Shown: one piece after another, positions 1 to 9,196 of the stretch
Numbering within the stretch: position 1 is the stretch's first letter
Layout: each line of letters begins with the position of its first letter
Source: Perkinsus marinus ATCC 50983
Lineage: Eukaryota > Perkinsozoa > Perkinsida > Perkinsidae
DNA length: 37,804 bases
Direction of reading: 5' to 3'
Assembly (NCBI RefSeq): GCF_000006405.1
Contig: NW_003206847.1
Coordinates: 673,695 to 711,498, forward strand
Notes under the pieces: model-generated
What the model was told of the DNA's origin: nothing
The model's database searches: none
Seen by the model: only the letters and a program-made list of their open reading frames with translations
Position numbers and translations under genes: made by a program

Positions 1-736
1 AGTAGTGTCGTTGCCGTCTGAAGATTCGGATTGGGATTGATCAAGTACGTGAATGTACATGCCTCCACCCCTGTCGAAATTAATGTCGCTAACTGATCCG
101 GTAGATGAATCGTCGGTTGCCTATCCTTCATCACACTTGTCACTGCTCTGTTTGGAGTCCCTTACTCAGAGTATTCTTCAGTAGGAACACAACACAGTAA
201 AAAGATATTCCTGAGTGGTGGAATCCGCAGGATTACGCCATGAGAGGTATTTGTACGAGGTATTGTGCAACAGTTCACAGTATTCAACAGAGAGAATTCA
301 CTATTGTGTTGCTGCCCTATGAACGCAACATACTGCTTCATTACTCTACCATTAGTACTGTCATGCCATAATTCGATTTATACATATGGCGACGATGAGA
401 ATGAGGAATTGGTAAACGTTGGCAAGAAAAGAAAACAGAATATATCATGAGTCAAAGGGATTGAAATTGGGATGGTTCCCGTAATGGAACTCCCTGCTCG
501 GTTCGAATCGAGTGCCTGCAACATTGCCTGGCCCATACTTACGTTCAGCAATATGATATTGCCGATATCCTTACGGGAAATTGCCATGGGCATAATGTAC
601 ATACTCCATATGTCATAAGGGAGATAGAGGGGTCGATAAGATTCTTGCAGGTGACTAGGACATGCCAGCCATCGTCCAACTCTCGCCAGGAAACCTCTGA
701 GAACAACGTTTTTATGGCCCTTTCTGCTCCGTTAGC
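1..736. other. No supported gene
   Basis: Short open frames occur on both strands, but none shows a recognisable domain, a convincing chain of 42-60 nt introns, or biased composition. The stretch lies downstream of the ankyrin gene, whose stop is at 737-739, and probably holds its 3' untranslated region. A B-box-like GGTTCGAAT sits near 491-500 inside a small inverted repeat, but there is no tRNA fold around it. Confidence 0.5.
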
Positions 737-2782
737 TCACGCGAACGTCCTGGCCTTGAGATCGAAGAGCCAGTGAGTTTTCGGTGACCACAGCTCATTG
801 GCGGCCCTTCTTATCAACTCGAGTCGGTCATCGTCCTGAAGGCATTCAGCAGTTAAATGAGCAGCCTTATTGTTGAATGCTACCAGTGGTGTATTGATGC
901 ATTGTTGAGCTAGCGAAAGGGAGCTGGGCCCAAGCAGCTCGCCGTATGCTATTGGTATTCTCGATCGAATGTCTGATTGCCTCGGATCAGCCCCACGTAA
1001 ATGCGCCAATACCTGGAACTCATGCTACGATGGCAATCACTGAAGAGACACCGCACTTGATCAAACGTTAGCTCGCGAGCATAATGAAGTGCTGTGAAGT
1101 ATCCTCTGGTCATCTGGATCCAAAGAACCACATCTTCATATCCATTGAACCTGCCCAACCATGTTCATCATCATCATCATCACGGCGTGCTGTCTCCGCT
1201 CACCTGGCCGCTTCGATCATCATAGCGTCATTCCTATAAACCTGCCCTGTTCTCATTAATGTTTGTAACATCGACAGATTGCCTCTTGCGCAAGCCTGTA
1301 TCGCTGGCGAGAATGTCTGAGTACGTCAATCCGTGTTAGTGAATTTAAGCCTCTTTACCTTGTAGGGTGTTTTATTAACATCAGCATTGTGAGCAGTGAG
1401 GCATTCGACGACATCAACGCGATCGTTTTCCACTGCAACGTATCTGAAGCCTCAAGAAAATGACGTTTCTAAATGTAGATGTTCAGCTACAGCGGAGTAA
1501 CTCCACGTGAATCTACTGCGTTCACGATGGACTCATCAGCATCAGTGACCTCGAGGAGCCAGCGGACAAATTTGAGATGACCTCGGCCTATGAAGATGAC
1601 ATCGAGCCCAGCTACAGCGTCATTCTCACATGAGGCCACCCATAAAGGTGTTAACCCATAGGCAGCTGGCTGTGTCAGCTGTGATCGGTCAATGCCAAGT
1701 GACAAAATGAACCTAATCAAACCGAGGCACTCTGAGTGTTGCCGCAATCACTTACTCGGCCAGCTCAAGTCTGCCTCCAAAAGCTGCCAGAAACAGCGCC
1801 CCCCGCCCCTCCGCATCCTTGGCATTCATCGAAACCTTTCCGATGTACTGGGAGAGTGTCCTTACCTGAACCAAAGGCGTCTTCCAAGACCTTACACACC
1901 GATCTCACTATCTCAAAGTGGCCCAGATGTACTGCTAGCAAGAAAGGACTCCACGATGCCGTGTTGGACAGGCCGGGAATCTCGTCAGTGGCAGCGCTCC
2001 TCGACACCTGAGTGAAGCAGACAGTAGGGATTCACTCGTGTCACACGAGTCGTGTGTTCCGAACCTACCCTCGTTAGCCACCATCGAACTATCTCAGCAT
2101 TGCCAAACAGTAGAGCTGAAGCGAAGCCCGTGAAGCCGCCATCATCGACGATGTCCGGGTCGCAGGCCGCACGGTGAAAGCTAGCAACAATGGGAATGCA
2201 TCAACTCACGGAGCTGCTTCCTTACAGATGCTTGGCAATTGCGACATTGTTCCTAGCACATGCAATGAAGAAAGCTGTCCGACCGCTGGCGTCTTGAGCA
2301 TTCACATCACATCCAAGTCTAGTAAGGACTTCAATGCACTTCCGACCTGATCGTCACAATCGATCTCAGATGTTCAACACTCCCCTACTGTTGTGCTTTG
2401 CGGCTAAGGTAAGCAGAGTATCTCCTGTTCGGCTCTTCGCGTTCACCAGGGCCGTGATCGCTCCACTACGCGACTGACAACAGGATGATAGATCTTGGAT
2501 TGGGCATCACTGACAGGCGGCTCTACAGAAGCATCAGGGAGGTCCCCGACCAACAAGGACTGTAAAGCCTCAGAATCGTCCTCTACTGCCGCCCTCCACA
2601 GTGGATTTCTTCCGATCGCCCCGAGAGAGGGGATTTGGAACGTTTGTGAACGTATCTGCGTGCAACTCGTTTTCGTTTTCACCAAGTGGTTTCGCTACAA
2701 TAGGAGGCCGCCCTTGAGCTCTAACATGTTCCTGAGCACGACGTCTGATGATGCTGGTCTCAACTGGTTCTAAACCAATCAT
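737..2782 (-). CDS. Ankyrin-repeat protein, 13 exons
   Basis: Exons on the minus strand: 2699-2782, 2527-2655, 2389-2473, 2226-2346, 2069-2180, 1900-2007, 1756-1847, 1630-1712, 1491-1587, 1359-1443, 1204-1316, 1057-1150, 737-1012. They sum to 1479 nt (492 aa), with GT-AG borders and consistent phase throughout. Ankyrin repeats are visible from about residue 40 to 390, for example GRNPLWRAAVEDD, RTGDTLLTLAAKHN, DASGRTAFFIACARNN, YGLTPLWVASCRGHLKFV and DSRGVTPLYVAVEND. The C-terminus carries LWSPKTHWLF, a WSPxTHxxF ending common behind protist ankyrin or SOCS-like repeats. Ankyrin repeats bind proteins; the partner is unknown. The start at 2782 is the first Met that splices in frame into exon 2. 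All introns are 42-61 nt. Seen: repeats and splice pattern. Inferred: a scaffold role. Confidence 0.85.
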
Positions 2783-3283
2783 GGGAATTGAGACATTGTT
2801 AGGAAACTATGAGGAAAATGAAGGCCCCATGACCACGACCTCAACGGTGTAATATGTATAAAGCACTGCAGGAGCAGAACTCGAGGGGTGATGACCAAGC
2901 CTGTATACTTCTATCACATAGCCACCCAAGTGAATGATGAACCCCAACACGATGAAGGAGATTATACCTTGGAAACGCCAGGATGAGAAGCAATGGTATC
3001 GAATACTAGGCATGTTTTCGGCTGCTATCACCTTTGCCTAATACTAACACCATCAATATGCGTACATGCGACCAACCGCAGCTCACTCAAGTCGAGAGAG
3101 CATCCTCTACGTAGGACCATCGACCGACTTTGTCAGGTTAATCGCTGAGGATGGAGCCCCTTATTTCAAAGCGTGGCAAATAGATTACTATGAGTGCTAT
3201 TATCTGCAGGTGCTGTGATCGCCGTCGCTGTCATGGCGCTCCTTTCCACCAACTGTTGTATGAATATAAAGCATACCATACCA
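2783..3283. other. Spacer between two minus-strand genes
   Basis: About 500 bases between the zinc-binding coiled-coil gene and the ankyrin gene. A minus-strand frame at 2807-3031 has one hydrophobic stretch (FIVLGFIIHLGG) but no family match or splice support, so I do not call it. The ankyrin promoter, or a trans-splice acceptor if the species uses one, should lie here. Confidence 0.4.
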
Positions 3284-6236
3284 TCAGCAATTCACTACTT
3301 TCTCCGTTATACTCGAGTTAATATCATCAAAGTCGGCCTTGTCGGCTAAGGCTATCACCTCTACTGCTTCGTATCTGTCGCAAATCCAATCGATGCATTG
3401 GGCTGACCAGAGCTGACTGTAGGTGTGTATTGATAGTGTTAGCCTTCTCGCTGCGTGTTGATGATTTCCGTTGGTCCCCCGGTTTAATAGCAGTGAAGGC
3501 CTGCTTCGCTCCGCTAGCCTTTGCCACTGTACGTAATATCGCAAGTCGTCTCATTTCCCTAGCGCCCTGGAAATGACCATCTGAAGTGATTTAAGGCCTT
3601 GTATGCATCACGCTGTATGGTCTGCCTTACCCCAAACGATTCTCATATTGGGGTCCTTCGGGCACGCCTCAGCTGAATGCCCCATTTCCTTGCATGAGAA
3701 ACATCGCACATTTCGTCGTGGTTTATGCTTCCTGTTTTTCTCCCCGGCTCCTCCGGTTTCCTCCTAACTCTCAACATGCCCACACCCATCACTCAGGGAG
3801 GGTACTTTAGCATCACCATTTTCTTCGTCAACATCGTCCTCATCTAATAAGGTATTGTACTCATCTTCGTCCTGAACATCTGCTATGGTTGAGCTACAAT
3901 GACGAGGTTCCCCACTTTGGACTCATGTTTCGCAAACTTGCATCCGGGAGCATCTTTCCCCGTCTTACCGCAACACCACCAGAGCTCACCGCCGAACTCT
4001 GACTATCGGCCAGCCAATGATAGGTGTTCATGGGTAGTCAAGCAAGTACTGACCTGATGCGTTCGGCAACTCCAGTTGAAGTTAGCTGATTCCATGTACT
4101 CCTTATTGCAGTTCTTACACCTGATAGACGCCAGAGTTCCTCATCGGAAGTTTAACCACTGTCTCACGTTCGCTGATCGATCTCAAACAAGCGTCGTCTG
4201 GCGTAGTATTTCTTCAACCGTTGCTTCAGTTTATCGCGGTCTTCTTGCAGATCCTGCATACTGCATTGAGAGCGATGTGCGAGTAATCGCCTCACACCTT
4301 AGTTTTTCTCTCCATCTTATCCCTGTCCTTTCGTATCGCAGTCATCTCCTCGAACAGGTCTATTATCTGTGCCTTTGCCGTCTTTTTCTAACACCTTCAC
4401 ATCTCATCATGAGAATCACCACTTGCGACTTGCCTGCTCGTCCAATTCTGTTTGCAGTCTAGTTTTGTCGCTAGTCAGACTGTCTTTTGTGAAGATAAGG
4501 TCCTCCCTGTTCATCGAGAGACGGTCGAGAGGTCGCCAAGTACACAACCATACACCTTCTCCAACAAGCTGTTTCTTTCCTCCATCACTCGTGCGGTCTC
4601 GATTTCCAATTCATCCTTGAACTCAGTAATCTACCAGGAGTTTCTTCTAGGGACCCAAAATTAGAATCTCTCGTCGACCTCCGCTATTCCGACCGTGGCT
4701 GTTTCCTGAGCATGCTTGAGTCTATCCTGGCACTCCTTCATGCCACCAAGCTCCGTCGCCGCTTCCTGCAGCGCTTTCACCTGGCTGAGTGCAATTTACT
4801 AGGTGGAGGCTCCACCGTGGAACAGGTATGTTCAGCTACCTGCTCCGCGAGGACCTCGCTCTGAAGCTTGGCCACGTTAGTTATACTTCGTTTCTCCGAT
4901 AAATCGTGAGTCAGCCGCTCAATTCGTCGTTCGGTTCCGTAGAGCTCCTAAATCGGAATTGACAGATACGAGCAGATCCCCGGAGGGTGGGATGTGAAGA
5001 GTTGCGGCCCGCAACTTGAGGGTTTGAAAGTTAAAAACTCCTGGATTGTCTTGCAGATACTTTGTGAGTACCTCTCGTGGATGGAACAAATTATTTATAG
5101 GGCGTGTGGTGTAGTGGTATCACGTCTGCTTTGCATGCAGAAGGCCCCGGGTTCGAACCCCGGCACGTCCATACCTATTCCCAATATCCCGATCATGTTA
5201 CTGTTGATAAATCGGCGTTGGCAGAGGCAATTCTTTCCATTTCCTCATTCATTTCCCCAGCCTGAGTTCGCAGCGCTCGTCCTTCTATCTCCAACTCGGC
5301 GTTCCGTGCCTGACACCAAATCCATCGCCCACAGAAACGGTTCTATCAGAAGTACAGCTCAACATTCAAAGACTGAGCGGCATGAACGATACACATCGCC
5401 GTTCGCCGTTTCCACTACACAGTTCACAGAGGCCGAAATATACTTCAGCTCAGTAGATGAATAAGGTGTAGCGGGTAACAACAAGGGAGGACCACTTGGC
5501 TCAGCTCTTCATAATGACGCCCCCAGTAACCTGTTAACTCACTCGATGAGTGTTGTACTGATACTGTGTAGTCTTCATCTCTTTCTTTACACTGCGAAAC
5601 CTCTGCCGCAAAACTCGGTACTCTTCCTCCATCCCATTGCGCTCAAACTACAATGAACTGCCCAGTGACATGACATTCCTCTCTGGTTACCTCGCTGGTT
5701 TCCAGTTGACTTTCCAACGCCGATATTGTGTCTCGCGCTTCCGTTATCTCGTCGAGCAACCGAGTAGAGAGAAGCTGGAAGGAAACAAAGTTATCAGCAG
5801 CTGCCTTCAGTGCACGGGTGATACAAGCCGATCTCTTTCTCTCTAGTTACAGTCGCATACATACCCATACATAGAGCTTACCATTTCTTCGAGCATTGAT
5901 GTCCCCACAGGAGAACTCTTTCGACCGTTGGCCTCGCGTGAGGAGAACAGCGACGAAGCTGCCGAGCGGATCACCGAGGGGAAACTCTTCCCTGCTGCTG
6001 GGTCATCCATCAACCCAGCCCGAACCTGTTCAAAGCCTCTCGTTGACGCCATGTCCAGGGCCGACCTTAGCATAATGTATCGGCTTATTGCCCTCTTGGA
6101 AGAGTGGTAATAGGTAGTCTCTGATAACCGTGGCGGCAAGCTCAGGGTCGACAGCTTTCCTCGACGACCCGGGGACTTCATGTAGAGGTCCCTGACCTCC
6201 CGAGGATGATGAAGCTGTCAGTGATCGATCCGCCAT
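3284..6236 (-). CDS. Coiled-coil protein with two zinc-binding modules
   Basis: A multi-exon minus-strand gene starting at the Met at 6236. Exons in the first two-thirds encode charged heptad-like segments: LLDEITEARDTISALESQLE near 5.7 kb, RVLRQRFRSVKKEMK near 5.6 kb, LEIEGRALRTQAGEMNEE near 5.25 kb, DLFEEMTAIRKDRDKME near 4.35 kb. The C-terminal third has a Cys/His module split by a short intron: CKNCNKEY, then CRTHQ, then WWCCGKTGKDAPGC and KH (about 3.95-4.11 kb). A CCHC knuckle follows, CFSCKEMGHSAEAC (near 3.70 kb). The first module resembles the C-C-C-H ... WCCG-APGC-H domain found on diverse protist coiled-coil proteins; the second is a nucleic-acid-binding knuckle. A tRNA-Ala gene lies antisense inside one intron. 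The last exon is uncertain: the stop may be at 3327 or 3284. Function unknown; an RNA- or ubiquitin-related scaffold is a guess. Confidence 0.7.
5100..5171 (+). tRNA. tRNA-Ala (anticodon TGC), nested in an intron
   Basis: A complete cloverleaf can be folded by eye. The acceptor GGGCGTG pairs with CACGTCC with one G-U, discriminator A. The anticodon stem TCTGC/GCAGA encloses the loop TTTGCAT (anticodon TGC). The T arm is CCGGG-TTCGAAC-CCCGG. Box A is TGGTGTAGTGG and box B GGTTCGAACCC, so it can be transcribed by RNA polymerase III. No CCA is encoded, as expected in a eukaryote, and no tRNA intron is present. It lies antisense within an intron of the coiled-coil/zinc gene; that intron's donor (GTAACATG) is just downstream, near 5200. 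No clear T-run terminator follows within 30 bases. Confidence 0.95.
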
Positions 6237-6508
6237 CGAGGAGGAATATGATCATAAACGCTAAACTGCAGACGGAGATCCGTTCCTAGATACAAAATGG
6301 TGACGGCAACGACCACCTATCACCCGAACCTAACCTCCACCAAGCTAGTTTATCCGAATGACGACTGACTGCCAAGACACTATTCAACTACTTCGGTCGT
6401 GCGATCAGGCTTTACTACTACACCTTTTCCCGATAGATAAGATGTGGTGCGATCAAGTCGTCGCCCCTGAGGAGTTCAGAGCGTATCACAAAAGCAATGT
6501 CATCACAC

Positions 6509-8963
6509 TCAACCGCATTGAGTAACTTTCTCTCCACAGTCGGTATTGACAGCGCAAGGCTCATTACATAGCGATAACATGATTGGAAAAGCATCACAAG
6601 TAAGAGCCAACGTATACAGTGTATCACTCGGATGAGTTGCAGTTGGAATAGACAACGCTTTTACGTTGGTACGAACACCATGACCACAGTAATTGGTGAG
6701 GACATCTGTAAAGAACAGCGGAGCGAAGCAACAACTGTTTAACAACCGGGCGCAACGATAGAATCGTTTCCGGTCAAATGCATTCGGTAGTTGCTGGTCA
6801 ATATCAGCCTCATCTATCACCGAGCATGGAACCTATCAAAAATGCCATACAGAGAATATCAACCATCCTCAACCTACCAGCGATGATCTGTCCAGCCCTT
6901 CAGAGGCGTCAACTATACCATCCACTGCAGAGCTGGCCCTCCACCGAGGCTTCTTAGGGGGAGCATTGGCCTCCGTAACTCCCCTAGCTGATACGGTATC
7001 AGTAAGAGCATGCAGCCAGTCTCGTAGCCTACGAGTCGTAGGTCTAGGGATGCACACCCAGGATCGACAACACTGGCCTACCGAGAACGTGCGAATCCTC
7101 CCATCGTCATGACTCAGTGTCGTTAGAAAAGCGACTCTTGACCACAGTGAAAACAGCTGTAACAAGGGAGGGCTCATTATAGTTGATATCGCCTGCTAAC
7201 GTGAGGCTATCGTTAATTCCCAATATACTCTTCCGGGGGGAGTCACAAAACAACCTTACCGTCAGTCCCTTCCTAGGTCTGGTCTCGACTGAGGTCACTT
7301 GACCGTTTTATGCCTGCGTTCGGACCGTTGAGCCAATCTGCGCATACTGTCCGATACGCAAACGGTGTAGCCCAGAGATGCCAGAGTTGCTGAAAAATAC
7401 ACCCTGTGGGATTCGAACCCGAGACTTGATGCGATAGATATCTCAATAACCTCTGCATGGAAGTTCTCAGCGTATCAGCACACATCGGGTATTAGCGTGG
7501 AGTATGTAACAATATTATCGACAACATACATCACGACCCATACCACTCCCTGAGAACATTACCATCATCTCCTTCCTTAATCTCGAGTCGCCATTCACTG
7601 ACGACTCCTCCATCATAACCAGCATATACTGTCCGATGGCTACTGTCACTCTCTGTAGGCATTCCGAAGCCAACCGACATCGCTCGAGTGCTCCCAGCAC
7701 CGCCTCTCTTCTTAGCTGTCTGGTACTCCCCTCTGAGCTCTCACAAGCGGGTTGAAGTGGTAGACCCAGACGGACCCAAGGAGTATCTATACCCAACTGC
7801 CACGAGGGGAGTGCTGGAACATATAAGCGCTTCCCTCAGCTGAGCTCAGGAGTTTCCACGAACACACAAGTCTATATACCAATTCGAATAGGAGTGCAAA
7901 AGAATCTCCCAAAATCCAAACTATTTCGCCCACACATGTGACCGACCAAATGCATATTTTCCAACACTGTCGTGTAGACTACCACCAAACCATCGCCATT
8001 ACATAGGAATAGCACCACTCTCAGTGGAGACTGCCGAGAGCCTCTTTTCTTCGTCAACAGCCATATAGCACCACCGTTGATATAAATCCGCTTATAGGTG
8101 CTAGTAAAATCGTCTACTACATCATCCCTGTTGAAAATAGGCTCTTAAGGCTGAAAAAGGCTGAAAATAGGTGCTTGTTCATATAGGCTTATAGGCTTAT
8201 ATTCTTATAGCACCACCGTTGGGTGGATACGTTCCCCTAAATGCCCAAGTCAGATCGTCTACTACACTTCCCAGTATTGGAGGAATATATGTTTGCTTTG
8301 CTCAGCTGAGCTCAAGAGTTTCCTTACGAATTGGGGTAGAAGTGCACAAAAATAACATTCCGAAATTTCCTTGGAATTTTCACCAACACATGTGGTTGAC
8401 CATGTGCATATTCCCCTCCCCCACACTGACACTTTCACTATCCCATCACTACATTTCCTTAGCAGTACTGGTAGACCACTCCCTGATCTGGCCGTGGACC
8501 CCAGTTGCAAACAGTCCACCATGAACGAAACATAAGCCTCTCACTGACTTCTCCCCCCACATTCTGGTATAACGCCCAAGTATCCATAAACGGATGATAA
8601 GAGGTAATACAACATTACTCGAACAGAGTAGATGTATGGACCCATCAAACATGCCGACTGGAGATCCTCCTCCTTGTCACTGAAGGAAAGGGAATGGATG
8701 CCGCTCACTGTAGTAGTCGAGATAAGAATACTTTCTTCACCACTCACACAAGTATGTGGAGGTACTACCGATAAGAACAACAACAACGGCCAAGTAAGAG
8801 AAAATACAGTGCGGAAGCGTCGATGGGGATGGTCACAACTCTTGGGAACTTTATCGATTACAATGGCGCACGCTATTACTTCCGATATGTTTTCGAATTT
8901 CACTAGAATCGAATTCGTGTGACCCCGACTTGCTGCCTTTCTTCTAAAGATTATATCATTCAT
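6509..8963 (-). CDS. WD40-repeat protein, UTP4/cirhin-like (exons only partly resolved)
   Basis: Several minus-strand segments read as WD40 blades: VSGIHSLSFSDKEEDL and DGSIHLLCS (8.6-8.75 kb), VRGLCFVHGGLFATG followed by IREWSTST (8.46-8.55 kb), NGGAIW (near 8.07 kb), EEKRLSAVSTESGAI (near 8.02 kb), VYAGYDGGVVSEWRLE (7.57-7.65 kb). The order LCF..G.LFATG..G.I.EW followed by GGAIW matches the N-terminal blades of UTP4/cirhin, a small-subunit processome protein of the nucleolus. QQLPNAFDRKRF near 6.77 kb resembles that family's C-terminal LPxxFxRKRY tail. At least two introns carry the TIR repeat described below. Near 8.0-8.27 kb the reading frame breaks and a segment is duplicated, so the exon model there is unsafe. 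The gene is divergent from the CDPK with a gap of about 230 bases. An alternative is another multi-blade WD40 protein. Confidence 0.5.
7809..7969 (+). mobile_element. Introner-like TIR element, copy 1 (WD40 gene intron)
   Basis: The left end GAGTGCTGGAACATATAAG and right end CATATTTTCCAACACTG are diverged forms of the family's terminal inverted repeat. The internal core CTCAGCTGAGCTCAGG and the right-hand ACACATGTG motif are present. It is antisense to the WD40 gene, between coding-like segments. No flanking duplication can be recognised. Confidence 0.75.
8064..8266. repeat. Two diverged copies of a ~60-bp exon-like segment
   Basis: 8064-8121 and 8206-8266 are direct copies. Both begin TATAGCACCACCGTTG and end near TCGTCTACTAC, with a more divergent middle. 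On the minus strand both read VVDD...NGGAI, the start of a WD40 blade. Short tandem pieces (ATAGGCTTATAGGCTTAT and GGCTGAAAAAGGCTGAAAA) lie between them and create several CAG acceptors in the minus-strand transcript. This could be an exon duplication or a product of element insertion. Confidence 0.6.
8272..8428 (+). mobile_element. Introner-like TIR element, copy 2, with 8-bp flanking duplication
   Basis: Left end CAGTATTGGAGGAATATATG, right end CATATTCCCCTCCCCCACACTG read 5'-3', that is CAGTGTGGGGG on the opposite strand. The core CTCAGCTGAGCTCA and ACACATGTGGTTGACCA are present. Flanks ACACTTCC (8264-8271) and ACACTTTC (8429-8436) match at 7 of 8 positions, the size of duplication made by hAT-type transposases. 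It lies antisense in an intron of the WD40 gene, just after the IREWSTSTAKE exon. Confidence 0.85.
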
Positions 8964-9196
8964 CTTCTCTTCCTCTCTGCATGCAGCTAGCCACCCGATC
9001 GGTCTTGTGATGGTTGCCAGGTCAATGCTGGAGTCCAGGATCTACTACGGAACCGCTGTATATGTCAGAATGAACATTTAGTACTTGTCTGAGCACTATT
9101 AAAGTGAAACCACTTCTACTTGCGGTTCTATATTTGTTTCCTAGCTCTAGATTGAGTTCATCGATTGTTTCAGTTATTCTTACTTTGTAAATCTGA
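8964..9196. promoter_or_regulatory. Divergent intergenic region, WD40 gene / CDPK
   Basis: About 230 bases separate the presumed start of the minus-strand WD40 gene from the CDPK start, so both promoters or leader-splicing sites must fit here. The plus strand has pyrimidine-rich tracts ahead of the CDPK ATG (for example TTTCAG near 9169-9173). No TATA box or repeat was recognised. Confidence 0.4.

Noticed and set aside
3650-3720. CCHC knuckle as part of a retroelement gag
   Set aside because: It is in frame with spliced exons of the coiled-coil gene, and no polymerase, integrase or terminal repeats are near.
4076-5464. Plus-strand open frames of 128 and 156 codons
   Set aside because: Antisense shadows of the minus-strand coiled-coil exons; the 156-codon frame also runs through the tRNA gene.
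7400-7480. Possible tRNA on the minus strand
   Set aside because: The GGGTTCGAATCCCA T-loop looks right, but no matching acceptor stem or good A box is found.
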